From Pseudomonadota bacterium (lineage in GTDB: Bacteria > Pseudomonadota > Gammaproteobacteria > Burkholderiales > Burkholderiaceae_C): a stretch of 64,000 bases of DNA. Below, piece by piece: positions 25,562 through 34,134 of this stretch. A program made the position numbers and the translations under genes. The stretch is taken from contig JADFIG010000001.1 of NCBI GenBank assembly GCA_022566735.1, positions 186,001-250,000 on the forward strand. Reading direction: 5' to 3'. Each line of letters begins with the position of its first letter. The stretch's first letter is position 1. The notes under the pieces were generated by a model. That model ran no database searches. It was not told where the DNA came from and saw only the letters and a list, made by a program, of their open reading frames with translations.

Positions 25562-28369
25562 TCAGTCCTCCTGCTTGCGCACCAGCAGGCGTGCCAGCAC
25601 CAGGTAGGTCACGCCAAAGCCGAGCAAGGCCGCGTACATCGGCCCGAAGCTGGCCACGCCCAGGCCTTTGGTGAAGGCGCCCAGGCTGATGAGCTGGAAC
25701 CACGAGGCCGGGAAGCCCTTGCCCACCCAGACCGCCATGCCGGTCAAGGTGGACACCGGGTAGAGCAGGCCGGAGAAGTTCACCGACGGGATCAGGCAGA
25801 TGATGGCCGAGGCGAACGATGCCGCCACCTGCGAGCGCAGGAAGGCCGACAGGAACAGGCCCAGCGCCGTGGTGGCGAACACGAAGCACAGCGCCCCCAG
25901 GCTGAGCGCCAGGAAGCTGCCCTTGAGCGGCACCTGCAGCAGGGTGACGCTGAGCAGCAGCAAGGTGAGGTAGCTGGCCATGGCCAGGGCCACGTACGGC
26001 ATCTGCTTGCCCAGCAGGAACTGGCCCACCGTGGCCGGCGAAGCGTAGAGGTTGAGGATGGAGCCCATCTCCTTTTCACGCACCACGCCCAGGGCCGTCA
26101 GCATGGCCGGGATGATGATCAGGCACAGCATCATCAGGCCCGGGGTGGACGCGTAGATGCTGCGGAAGGACTGGTTGTAGGCGAAGCGGGGTTCGAATCG
26201 GGCGGGCAGCGTGGGCGGCGTCAGGCCGGGGGTCTCGCGGGCGAAGCGCATGGCGTGCTCCAGCACGATGCCCTGGGCGTAGCCGCGCACGTTCTCGGCG
26301 GTGAAGGGCTGGGTGCCATCGATGAAGAAACCCACCTCCGGACGGCGCCCGGCCAGCAGGTCGCGGCCATAGCCAGGCGGGATCTCCAGCACCAGGCTGA
26401 CATCGTGGCGCCGCAGCTGGGTCTGCACCTCCTGCTCGCTGTGCAGGTCGGGCTGCTGGTCGAAGTAGCGCGAGCCCGCGAAGTGCTCGATGAGCTGGCG
26501 GCTGTCGTGCGTCTGGTCGTGGTCGAGCACGGCGAATTGCACCTTCTCCACGTCGAAGGACACGCTCCACGCCGCCGTCACCAGCAGGATGATGGGGCCC
26601 AGCAGGGCGAAGGTCAGGCGGATGCGGTCGCGGCGCAGCTCCAGGCCCTCGCGCTGCGCGAAGGCCCACACGCCGGCGAACCAGCCCAGCAACGCCTGCA
26701 GCAGGCTGGCATCGCCGGCGCGGGTGGCCATGGCGAGGGGCGAGGCCGTGGGGGTGGATGCCGTGGCGGCGGGCGACGCGCCTGTGCTCGCGGTGCTTGT
26801 GGCCGCGGCCCGCGCGGCTTGCACGGTGTCGTCGGCGGCCTGCAGGTAGGCCACGAAAGCGGTCTCCAGCGAGTCGGCCTGCTGGCTGTCGCGCAACTCG
26901 GCGGGCGAGCCCACGGCCAGCACACGACCGCGGTGCATCAGCGAGATGCGGTCGCAGCGCTCGGCCTCGTTCATGAAGTGCGTGGACACGAAGATGGTGA
27001 CGCGGTCCCGGCGCGACAGCTGCACGAGGTGGCGCCAGAACAGGTCGCGGGCTGCGGGGTCCACGCCCGAGGTCGGCTCATCGAGGATCAGCACTTCGGG
27101 CTGGTGCAGGCAGGCCGCGGCCAGTTGCAGGCGCTGGCGGATGCCCAGCGAGAGCTCGCGCGGGCTGGCGTCGGCGTGGTCCTGCAGGTCGAAGTCGCGC
27201 AGGGACTGCGCGATGGCCTGGCTGGCTTGTGTGCCCTCCAGGCGGTAGAGCCGCGCGTGCAGGTCCAGGTTCTGGCGCACGCTCAGTTCTTCGTAGAGCG
27301 AGAAGGACTGCGACATGTAGCCCACGCGCAGCCGCGTGGCGAGGTCGCCGGCGCGGATGGGCTGGCCCAGCAACTGGGCCTGACCGCTGCTGATGTCCAG
27401 CAGCCCGGTCAGCATCTTCATGGTCGTGGTCTTGCCGCAACCGTTGGAGCCCAGGAAGCCGAAAATCTCGCCGCGCTCGATGCGGAAGCTCACATCGTCC
27501 ACGGCCACGAAGTCGCCGAAGCGGCGCGTCAGCTTCGTGGCCTCGATGGCCGGCGGGCCTTCGCTGTGCACGTGCGGCGGGATCTGCAGCGGCTCGGGGT
27601 TGCCGCGCTGCTCGGGCGGCAGCAGGTCGATGTAGGCGGCTTCCAGGGTGCCCTGGGGCGTGCGGGCCAGCACCTCGCGCGTGCGGTCGAACACCAGCAC
27701 GCGACCGTCGTTCATGGCCACCAGGTGCTCGAAGCGCTCGGCCTCTTCCATGTAGGCCGTGGCCACGATGACGGTCATGCCCGGACGCTCTGCGCGCAGG
27801 GCCTCGACCAGCGCCCAGAACTGGCGGCGCGACAGCGGGTCCACGCCGGTGGTCGGCTCGTCGAGGATGAGCAGGTCCGGGTCGTGCACCAGCGAGCAGC
27901 ACAGACCGAGCTTCTGCTTCATGCCGCCGGAGAGCTTGCCCGCGGGGCGGTCGCGGAAGGGCGCCAGGCCGGTGGCGTCCATCAGGCGTTGCAGGCGCTG
28001 GGCCCGCTCGCGGGCGCCCTGGCCGAACAGGCGGGCGAAGAAGTCGATGTTCTCGGCCACCGACAGCGTCGGGTAGAGGTTGCGCCCCAGGCCTTGCGGC
28101 ATGAAGGCCACGCGCGGCGCCAGCGCGGCACGCTCGCGGGCCTGGGCCATGTCGTGGTCCAGCACCTGGATGCCACCGCGCTGCAGGCGTTTGACCCCCG
28201 CGATCAGCGACAGCAGCGTCGACTTGCCCACGCCGTCCGGCCCGACCAGGCCGATGGTCTGGCCCGCCGGCAGGCTCAGGCTGACATGGTGCAGCGCCAC
28301 CGCGTCACCGTAGCGGTGGCTGACGTCGGTGAGCACCACGGCCGGTGCGGAGGGGGGCAGGGTGGTCAT
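25562..28369 (-). CDS. fused double-ATPase/permease ABC exporter (RbbA/YhiH-like)
   Basis: 935-aa fusion of two ABC ATPase domains and an ABC-2 permease. NBD1 (~8-235): Walker A GPDGVGKST, signature LSGGMKQKLG, Walker B LLILDEPTTGVD. NBD2 (~285-515): Walker A GSNGCGKTT, signature LSLGIRQRLQ, Walker B VLILDEPTSGVD. An Ala/Thr-rich linker (~525-565) leads to a membrane domain with an N-terminal TM helix, a periplasmic loop and five TM helices ending in a basic tail. This layout is that of E. coli RbbA/YhiH. With HlyD, YbhR-like and outer-membrane genes in the same run, an efflux role is more likely than the ribosome-associated one proposed for RbbA. Confidence 0.92.
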   Translation of the reverse strand: MTTLPPSAPAVVLTDVSHRYGDAVALHHVSLSLPAGQTIGLVGPDGVGKSTLLSLIAGVKRLQRGGIQVLDHDMAQARERAALAPRVAFMPQGLGRNLYPTLSVAENIDFFARLFGQGARERAQRLQRLMDATGLAPFRDRPAGKLSGGMKQKLGLCCSLVHDPDLLILDEPTTGVDPLSRRQFWALVEALRAERPGMTVIVATAYMEEAERFEHLVAMNDGRVLVFDRTREVLARTPQGTLEAAYIDLLPPEQRGNPEPLQIPPHVHSEGPPAIEATKLTRRFGDFVAVDDVSFRIERGEIFGFLGSNGCGKTTTMKMLTGLLDISSGQAQLLGQPIRAGDLATRLRVGYMSQSFSLYEELSVRQNLDLHARLYRLEGTQASQAIAQSLRDFDLQDHADASPRELSLGIRQRLQLAAACLHQPEVLILDEPTSGVDPAARDLFWRHLVQLSRRDRVTIFVSTHFMNEAERCDRISLMHRGRVLAVGSPAELRDSQQADSLETAFVAYLQAADDTVQAARAAATSTASTGASPAATASTPTASPLAMATRAGDASLLQALLGWFAGVWAFAQREGLELRRDRIRLTFALLGPIILLVTAAWSVSFDVEKVQFAVLDHDQTHDSRQLIEHFAGSRYFDQQPDLHSEQEVQTQLRRHDVSLVLEIPPGYGRDLLAGRRPEVGFFIDGTQPFTAENVRGYAQGIVLEHAMRFARETPGLTPPTLPARFEPRFAYNQSFRSIYASTPGLMMLCLIIIPAMLTALGVVREKEMGSILNLYASPATVGQFLLGKQMPYVALAMASYLTLLLLSVTLLQVPLKGSFLALSLGALCFVFATTALGLFLSAFLRSQVAASFASAIICLIPSVNFSGLLYPVSTLTGMAVWVGKGFPASWFQLISLGAFTKGLGVASFGPMYAALLGFGVTYLVLARLLVRKQED

Positions 28370-28403
28370 GCGCGCTCGACGCCTGGCTCGTGTCGCCGCG
28401 GGC

Positions 28404-29447
28404 TCAGCGCGAGGCTGCCGCAGCCGGTGCGCTGGTGGCCGAGGCCGCCGGGCTGGCTTCCGTCACCTCGGGCAGCCGCACCTGCAGCGATGCCGGCCAG
28501 GGCGTGCGCGCATCGGTGCGCACATGGCCGTAGCCCGTCAGGCCGGCCTTGACGTAGCGGCTGTAGCGCTGGGCGACCTCGCGCGGCACCTGCAGCTTCA
28601 CGCGGTAGACCAGCTTGTCGCGCTCGGCTTCGGTTTCCACGTACTTGGGCGTGAACTGGGCTTCCGCGGCCACGAAGGACACGTGGGCCGGCACCACGTA
28701 CTGCGGTGCGGCGTCCAGCACGATGCGCGCCTCGTCGCCCACCTGCAGGCGCCCGGCCACCGAGGTCGGCAGGAAGATCGTCATGTAGGCGTCCGACAGG
28801 TTGAGCAGCGTCACCACGCGTCCGCCCGAGGGGATGACCGAGCCGGGCTCGACCACGCGGTACTCGATGCGGCCGTCGACCGGCGCACGCAGGCTCATGT
28901 CGTCGATGGCCACATTCAGGCGGCGGATCTGGGCCTCGGCCTCGCTGCGCGCAGCACCCGCTTCGCCGATGGCGGCGGTGGCGACTTTCACGCCAGCCTG
29001 CTCGCCATCGCGCTGGGCGGTGCGGCGTTCGACTTCAGCGCCCGAAACCAGCGCGTCCTGCTTGAGCTTGCTGGCGTGGTCCAACTCCAGTTGGGCCAGG
29101 CGGGCCTGCACGCGGCGCACCTCGGTTTCGGCCTGGGCGCGCTGCATGGCCTGGCCGGCACGGTCGCGGGCGGCGGCCACGGCGTCGCGCTGGGCCAGCA
29201 ACTCGGTGCTGTCCTGGCGGGCGATGAGGTCGCCGGCACGCACCAGGTCGCCCTCGTGCACGGGCAGCTCGACGATGCGGCCTGGGTACTTCGCCGCGAC
29301 CTCGATGCGCTCGACTTCCATGCGGCCATTGCCGCGGGCCAGGCCTTCGGGCAGGCCGCGGTCGCGCACATGCAGCCAGTAGGCAAGGCCTGCGGCGGCG
29401 GCCACGGCGGCCAGGGGCAGGGTCCAGCGCAGAAGGGTCTTGTTCAT
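28404..29447 (-). CDS. HlyD/EmrA-family membrane fusion protein
   Basis: 347-aa periplasmic adaptor, anchored by an N-terminal TM helix (LLRWTLPLAAVAAAAGLAYWLHV). It has a biotinyl-lipoyl half-motif (VAAKYPGRIVELPVHEGDLVRAGDLIARQD), a coiled-coil hairpin (~85-175), the second lipoyl half (SLRAPVDGRIEYRVVEPGSVI) and a beta-barrel. The ORF track merges it into a longer frame; the real start is ATG 29447, whose ATGA overlaps the tetR stop. This gene bridges the ABC exporter and the outer-membrane factor. It resembles YbhG of the E. coli ybhGFSR system, which is likewise controlled by a TetR regulator. Confidence 0.92.
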   Translation of the reverse strand: MNKTLLRWTLPLAAVAAAAGLAYWLHVRDRGLPEGLARGNGRMEVERIEVAAKYPGRIVELPVHEGDLVRAGDLIARQDSTELLAQRDAVAAARDRAGQAMQRAQAETEVRRVQARLAQLELDHASKLKQDALVSGAEVERRTAQRDGEQAGVKVATAAIGEAGAARSEAEAQIRRLNVAIDDMSLRAPVDGRIEYRVVEPGSVIPSGGRVVTLLNLSDAYMTIFLPTSVAGRLQVGDEARIVLDAAPQYVVPAHVSFVAAEAQFTPKYVETEAERDKLVYRVKLQVPREVAQRYSRYVKAGLTGYGHVRTDARTPWPASLQVRLPEVTEASPAASATSAPAAAASR

Positions 29448-30127
29448 GTCGTGTGCGGCAGAAGGTCGGGGGAAACGGGGTGCGCGGGCAAGGGGGCGGC
29501 GAGCTGCGCGCGCAGGCTGTGGGCGATGAGCGAGAGCAGGGCCTCGACGCGCTCGGGCGTCAGCGCGGTCCAGCCCATGCGCCGCAGCAGCACGGTGTCG
29601 GACAGGCCCAGCCCCATCACCTGGTGAAACGCCAGGCAGGCCAGGGCGCGCACCTCGAAGGCGTGGGCCGGGCGATCGCAGATGCGTGACACGATGCGGC
29701 AGACCTCGACGTGCGCGGGCTCCAGCACCTCGGCGAAGATGCGCTCGAAGGCCTGGCCATGTTCGCCTTGCTCGTTGTGTGCCCGCAAAAAGAACTGCAC
29801 CCAGCTGGACGGCACGTCCCCGGCCAGCAGGGTGCGGGCCGCGGCGTCCTGCAGCCGGCTCAGGGCCGGCTCCTGTTGTTGCGCGATGAAGCGGGCCAGG
29901 TGCTCTGCCGCCTCGGCATACAGCGCTTCCTTGCTGCCGAAGTGGTAGGGGATGGCGCCCAGGTTCACGCCGGCCGCCTGCGTCAGCATGCGGGTGGTCG
30001 TGGCGTCGAAGCCGTGGCGACCGAACAGGTCCAGTGCCACGAGCAACATGCGCTGGCGGGTCGGCGCGTCGGCGGCGAGGGCAGCGGTGGGCGCGCAGGG
30101 GGCAGCGGGCGGCATGGCGAACGACAT
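29444..30127 (-). CDS. TetR/AcrR family regulator (CecR/YbiH-like)
   Basis: 227-aa TetR-family repressor. The N-terminal helix-turn-helix is RQRMLLVALDLFGRHGFDATTTRMLTQAAGVNLGAIPYHFGSKEALY (residues ~24-70); the C-terminal ligand/dimerisation domain resembles DUF1956 of CecR (YbiH), including LACLAFHQVMGLGLSDTVLLRRMG. It is translationally coupled to hlyD (ATGA overlap) and heads the run hlyD, ABC fusion, permease, phaC, maoC-pta, omf. A palindrome with sides AATTCA and TGAATT lies ~42 bp upstream and is the obvious autoregulatory operator candidate. Confidence 0.9.
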   Translation of the reverse strand: MSFAMPPAAPCAPTAALAADAPTRQRMLLVALDLFGRHGFDATTTRMLTQAAGVNLGAIPYHFGSKEALYAEAAEHLARFIAQQQEPALSRLQDAAARTLLAGDVPSSWVQFFLRAHNEQGEHGQAFERIFAEVLEPAHVEVCRIVSRICDRPAHAFEVRALACLAFHQVMGLGLSDTVLLRRMGWTALTPERVEALLSLIAHSLRAQLAAPLPAHPVSPDLLPHTT

Positions 30128-30168
30128 GGCAGTGCAGGGTGTTGCGCTGCAGCATGCCTGCCATCCAG

Positions 30169-30190
30169 AATTCAGTCAACTGTATGAATT
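30169..30190 (-). promoter_or_regulatory. candidate TetR operator upstream of the exporter operon
   Basis: Inverted repeat AATTCA-N10-TGAATT. On the minus strand a TTGACT at 30179-30174 falls between the arms and could be the -35 of the tetR-hlyD operon, with CATGCT 17 bp downstream as -10. A repressor bound here would block transcription. The AT-rich arms stand out in the GC-rich surroundings. Confidence 0.5.
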
Positions 30191-30246
30191 GATGCGGATC
30201 AAGCCACGCGGCAACTTCGCGCCGGCGTGCGTGCCATGCGTCCGGG

Positions 30247-30771
30247 TCACAGCCCGCATGCCATGAAGCGCGCGCCCTCGCCGAAGCTCGACAGCTTCTC
30301 CTGCACGGCCACGCCCGGCGCGGGCGCCTCGGCAAAGCCCTGCCGCTGCCAGAAGCCGACCGAACCCTGCACCGCCACCAGCACCATCTGCTGCAGTCCC
30401 AGAGCCCGGGCGCGCGCGCGGGCCTGGGCGACCAACCGTGGCCCCAAGCCCAGGCCTTGCGCAGCCGGGCCCACGGCCAGGTCGTGCAGGTACAGCCAGC
30501 GCGGCTGGGCCGGACGCTGCCAGCGGCTGGCGTGCAGCACCGGCAGGCTGTGCGCATCCGCGGGCAGGCAGACCAGGTAGGCCAGGACACGGTCGGTGTC
30601 CGTGGCACCGGTGGCATCCCCATGGCGCTCCGCCACCCAGCAGGTGTCCACGCCGCCTTCGAGCTTGCTGGCAAAAGCGGCCAGCGGTTCGTGGAAGTCC
30701 GGGGCGTAGCTGCGCTGCTGCACGGCCAGCACGGCGGGCAGGTCGGTCGGGGTCATGGGGCGGATGAGCAT
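30247..30771 (-). CDS. GNAT family N-acetyltransferase
   Basis: 174-aa single-domain GNAT protein. The acetyl-CoA-binding core is visible as WLYLHDLAVGPAAQGLGLGPRLVAQARARARALG (motif A, Q/RxxGxG/A) and LVAVQGSVGFWQRQGFAEA (motif B). The N-terminus IRPMTPTDLPAVLAVQQRSY is typical. The substrate, small molecule or protein N-terminus, cannot be predicted. It is on the same strand as, but upstream of, the TetR operon with a 119-bp gap that contains the operator. Confidence 0.85.
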   Translation of the reverse strand: MLIRPMTPTDLPAVLAVQQRSYAPDFHEPLAAFASKLEGGVDTCWVAERHGDATGATDTDRVLAYLVCLPADAHSLPVLHASRWQRPAQPRWLYLHDLAVGPAAQGLGLGPRLVAQARARARALGLQQMVLVAVQGSVGFWQRQGFAEAPAPGVAVQEKLSSFGEGARFMACGL

Positions 30772-30918
30772 GGGGGCGCCTGGCGTCGGTCACCAGCAAG
30801 CCAGGCGCCTGCTTGCGGGGGTGGTGGTGTTTCTCCGGACCCTTGGCGCGCCCGGGGCGAGATGGGCTGGCGTTATCCTCAAGACATCCCATCTTGATGC
30901 ATTGTCTTTCGAACTGCC

Positions 30919-31665
30919 ATGATCACTGTTGAAAAGAGCCGACCCTGGCGCGGCGTGGCCATCGCGGCCGCCCTGGTGGTGGTCGGTGCCGGCGCCTACT
31001 GGGCCCTGGGCTCCTCGGACGACGCCAGCGGAAGCGCCCGCCGTGCCGACGCAGGCAACGGCATGTGGCCCGGCCTGGGTCACAGCGCCTCGGTGGTGGC
31101 GTCCGGTTCGCCCGAGCTCCACCCCCCGATGCTGGCCGATGGCCGTCCCGCCGACCTCAGTGAAAGCGACTGGAAATCCCTGGAGTCCGCCCTGGCCAGG
31201 CAGGCCAATGGCAAGGCCGAAGCCGCACGCATCGTCAACTACCTGCGCTACCAGAAGGCCTTCGAGACCTGGCAGAACCTCGACGAGCAGCGCGAAGCCC
31301 GCCGTCGCCACGAGATGGCCGAGGCCCTCATGAGCGAGCTGCCCGACCGACTCAAGTCCGGTGAGTTCACGCTGGTCGAGGCCACCCTGATGGGCGTGGT
31401 GCTGCTGGCCGAGATGGAGCCCGACGAGGCCAGGCGCACCCAGCGCGTCGAGGCCTGGCAGGCCAAGGTCGGCACCCTCGTGGCCAACCCCGAGGACGAA
31501 GCCCAGATGGCCGCACTCAACCGCGAGACCGAGTTCAAGCGCCGCCGCGCCTCGGCGTTCGGTGACTGGCAGGCCAGGACGGATCCCAACGAGCGCTCCA
31601 CGGCCAAGCTGACCCAGGCCATGGACGACATCCAGCGCATGTACAACAGCGGCGCGTCCAACTGA
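30919..31665 (+). CDS. membrane-anchored helical protein of unknown function
   Basis: 248-aa protein not assigned to a family. An uncleaved-looking signal anchor (RGVAIAAALVVVGAGAYWAL, residues ~11-30) is followed by a Gly/Ser-rich linker and, from ~75 on, an almost wholly alpha-helical, highly charged periplasmic domain (YLRYQKAFETWQNLDEQREARRRHEMAEALM). The domain shape vaguely recalls steric chaperones such as lipase chaperones, but no diagnostic motif was found. No cysteines are present. Expressed alone: flanked by a divergent GNAT gene and a convergent chitosanase-like gene. Confidence 0.6.
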   Translation: MITVEKSRPWRGVAIAAALVVVGAGAYWALGSSDDASGSARRADAGNGMWPGLGHSASVVASGSPELHPPMLADGRPADLSESDWKSLESALARQANGKAEAARIVNYLRYQKAFETWQNLDEQREARRRHEMAEALMSELPDRLKSGEFTLVEATLMGVVLLAEMEPDEARRTQRVEAWQAKVGTLVANPEDEAQMAALNRETEFKRRRASAFGDWQARTDPNERSTAKLTQAMDDIQRMYNSGASN

Positions 31666-31794
31666 GGCGCACCGAGCCGGATGCCGTGCTGCGACGCGGC
31701 TTCGCGCGGGTCACCCCCGCTGCCCCCCCGACATGCTCAAAAACTGACGGCGCGGCGAAAGGCATGCAGGCGAAGGGCTCGCACAGAGGCATGC

Positions 31795-32484
31795 TCAGGG
31801 CTGCGGGAAAACATCGCTGCCATTCACCCGCACCGGCACCTGGCTCAGGTCCCAGTTGCCCGCGGCGATCTGCGCCTGGAGAGCCTGGGTGCGGTAGGTG
31901 CTGGCACGCACGGCCGGACGCGGGTGGTGCGCCAGCCAGTCGTGGCGCACGCGCACGTACTCGCTGACCCAGGTCCGCTCCTCGCCACCTGCGGCCGGGG
32001 GGCTTTCGGCGAAGCGCTGGCGCAGCAGCCACAGGATGCTGCCGCTGTGGATGTAAGAGTCGTAGATCACCAGCGCTGACAAGGGCAGGGTGAAGCCGTT
32101 GTCATCGGCCCAGCGCATGGCCGGGTGGAAGTAGACCTGCTCGAAGAACTGGTCCTGGATGCGGTGCATCACCGGGTCGTTGCGGCCGGCATCGCGCAAC
32201 AGGTTCTTGAAGGTCGCGTCCTCCGTCAGGGCCACGCTGCCCACCTGGTCGGCGTAAGGGGCCAGGGCCTCGCTGCGCGTGCCGCCCGCGGCCACGTACA
32301 TCTTCACCAGCTTGCGCAGGTTGCCGTACTCGGTGGTCTGGGCGCGGCCGTAGGTGATCTGGCGGATGTCGTGCGGCCCGTCGGCGTAGATCGAGATGGC
32401 GCCGTGATTGCCGTCCGGCGTGCCGCTCTCGACGGTGTTGATGATGCGTTCGATCAGGTTGCGCTGGATGGCGGTCAGAAACAT
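31795..32484 (-). CDS. GH46-like chitosanase domain protein, no signal peptide
   Basis: 229-aa protein resembling family 46 chitosanases, inverting endo-hydrolases of beta-1,4-glucosamine chains. Similar blocks: an N-terminal helix ending NTVESG (candidate catalytic Glu19), PHDIRQITYGRAQTTE (candidate Asp39, matching the DGRGYTGG region), QDQFFEQVYFHPAMRWADDNG, then GGEERTWVSEYVRVRHDWLA, and a C-terminal AAGNWDLSQVPVRVNG. Start is ATG 32484, with GGGGAG 6 nt upstream; the longer ORF-track version has no support. Known GH46 enzymes are usually secreted, yet no signal peptide is seen here. Catalytic residue assignment is inferred without alignment. Confidence 0.65.
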   Translation of the reverse strand: MFLTAIQRNLIERIINTVESGTPDGNHGAISIYADGPHDIRQITYGRAQTTEYGNLRKLVKMYVAAGGTRSEALAPYADQVGSVALTEDATFKNLLRDAGRNDPVMHRIQDQFFEQVYFHPAMRWADDNGFTLPLSALVIYDSYIHSGSILWLLRQRFAESPPAAGGEERTWVSEYVRVRHDWLAHHPRPAVRASTYRTQALQAQIAAGNWDLSQVPVRVNGSDVFPQP

Positions 32485-32588
32485 CGTGCTCCCCGGGTGC
32501 AGACCGGCATGGCCTGGGGCCGATTCTGTCGCGTCGGTCGCCAGGGGTCGAGTCGGAAACTGGGGATTGCCTTGTCCCCGTCTGCGCG

Positions 32589-33032
32589 TCAGGACCCGGC
32601 GCGTGCGCCCAGCAGGTGCATGCCTGCCAGCACCCACATCAGCACCAGCACCACGTTGCTCGCCGCGAACGCCGCCAGCCGGTGGATGACGTGGTTGTAG
32701 CTGAGGTGGATGAGGCTGTGCAGCACCCGCAGGCCCACATAGGACCAGGCCAGGGCGACCAGGAGCCCCGGCACCGGGCCGCTGACGTGCAGCAGGATGC
32801 TGATGACGTAGAACAGCACCGGCAATTCCAGCAGGTTCATGTAGTTGCGGTTGGGCAACTGCACATGGGGCGGCACCGCGGCGGACTCCCCGTACTTGAA
32901 ATCGTCGGGGACGATCTCGCGGCGGCGTCCTGCCCGCACCCGCACGAAGGGGATCAGCAGCAGCACCAGGGCGGTCCAGCCCGCGAGGGCGAACACCGGG
33001 AGGAGGATGTGCGTGTCGTGCGTGTCGTGCAT
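32589..33032 (-). CDS. MAPEG family membrane protein
   Basis: 147-aa four-helix integral membrane protein of the MAPEG family (membrane-associated proteins in eicosanoid and glutathione metabolism). TM helices: ILLPVFALAGWTALVLLLIPF, LELPVLFYVISILLHVSG, VPGLLVALAWSYVGLRVL and LAAFAASNVVLVLMWVLAGM. The family motif NRNYMNLLELPVLFY, with conserved Asn/Glu, is intact. Bacterial MAPEG proteins may bind glutathione, but their roles are largely unknown. It lies 104 bp before the chitosanase gene on the same strand. Confidence 0.87.
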   Translation of the reverse strand: MHDTHDTHILLPVFALAGWTALVLLLIPFVRVRAGRRREIVPDDFKYGESAAVPPHVQLPNRNYMNLLELPVLFYVISILLHVSGPVPGLLVALAWSYVGLRVLHSLIHLSYNHVIHRLAAFAASNVVLVLMWVLAGMHLLGARAGS

Positions 33033-33115
33033 ACGGGCTAGGCTAAGGCCAGGCCCGACGGGGTGTCAATCCGCCAGCCCCGGGGGCGGGCACCGTCCGC
33101 GCTCGACGTGCCGCG

Positions 33116-34021
33116 TCACAGCCCCAGCCAGCGCAAGGCGCCGACCCACAGCGGCACGGTGACCATGCCCAGCACGGTCGACAGCGTGATCAGCCCGGCC
33201 ACGAAGGGCCCGCTGCCCCCCATGCGCACCGCCAGCACATAGGCGCTGGACGCCGTCGGCAAGGCCCCGAAGGCCACCAGGATGGCGTGCTGGGCGGGCG
33301 GCAGCGCCAGCCACACGCCCAGCCCGAGCGCAGCCAGGGGCAGCACGACGTGCCGGATGAGCAGGAAGCCCGCGGCCAGCCCGGGCGCCGCGGCCAGGCC
33401 CGTCCATTGCAGCCCCGCGCCCACGGCCAGCAGGCCCATGGGCAGGGCGGCCTGGCCGATGCGGCTGACCGTCTCCAGCGTCCAGTGCGGCAGGGGGATG
33501 TCCAGCAGGCGCACGCCCAGCCCCGCCAGGGTGCTGATGATCAGGGGGTTGCGCGCCATCTCGCGCAAGGTGTTGTGGCCGCCGTGGCGCGCCAGGCTCC
33601 ACACGGCCCCGGCGTTGCACAGGGGCACGCACAGGGCGATCAGGATGGCGATGAGGGCGACGCCCTGAGCCCCCAGCAAGCGATCTGCCAGGGCCAGCGC
33701 GATGTAGGAGTTGAAGCGAAAAGCCACCTGGGCGCCACTGGCGTGCAGGCGGGCGTCCACCCCGGGCCAGTGGCGCAGCAGCGTGGCCAGCCACAGACCC
33801 AGCAGGCACAAGGCCACGCCCGCGCCGGCCAGGGCGGCCGCATCGGTGGGTCGCAGCGGGCTTTTGACGATGGAGGCGAACAGCAGCGCCGGAAACAGCA
33901 GGTGGTAGACCAGGCGCTCCACCACGTCCCAGGTGGGGCGTTGGAAGGCGGTGAAGCGGCACAGGGCAAACCCGCCCACAATCAACAGGAAATCGGGCAG
34001 CAACAGCAAGGGGTCCAGCAT
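33116..34021 (-). CDS. AEC family transporter (auxin efflux carrier-like)
   Basis: 301-aa membrane protein with about ten TM helices, of the AEC/malonate-type permease family. The first helix starts immediately (LLLLPDFLLIVGGFALCRF), followed by the typical VYHLLFPALLFASIVKSPL and, in the C-terminal repeat, FGALPTASSAYVLAVRMGG, a strongly conserved family segment. Start is ATG 34021 rather than the ORF-track position 34081. It probably moves organic acids or similar solutes across the inner membrane; the substrate is not inferable. Divergent from the chalcone-isomerase-like gene. Confidence 0.88.
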   Translation of the reverse strand: MLDPLLLLPDFLLIVGGFALCRFTAFQRPTWDVVERLVYHLLFPALLFASIVKSPLRPTDAAALAGAGVALCLLGLWLATLLRHWPGVDARLHASGAQVAFRFNSYIALALADRLLGAQGVALIAILIALCVPLCNAGAVWSLARHGGHNTLREMARNPLIISTLAGLGVRLLDIPLPHWTLETVSRIGQAALPMGLLAVGAGLQWTGLAAAPGLAAGFLLIRHVVLPLAALGLGVWLALPPAQHAILVAFGALPTASSAYVLAVRMGGSGPFVAGLITLSTVLGMVTVPLWVGALRWLGL

Positions 34022-34134
34022 GGGTCGAGCGTAACGCCTTCGCCTTGAATTCCGCGGGACCACCCCCACATGACCCGGCAAAGCTGCGTGGATTCACCGC
34101 GTCAGCCCATTTTTGCAAGCAAGGACACCAAGGC

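Noticed and set aside
19445-28552. 3035-codon open frame on the plus strand
   Set aside because: It runs antisense through the exporter/PHA genes, is low-complexity (Gly/Ala/Arg/His/Gln) and exists because high-GC antisense frames lack stops.
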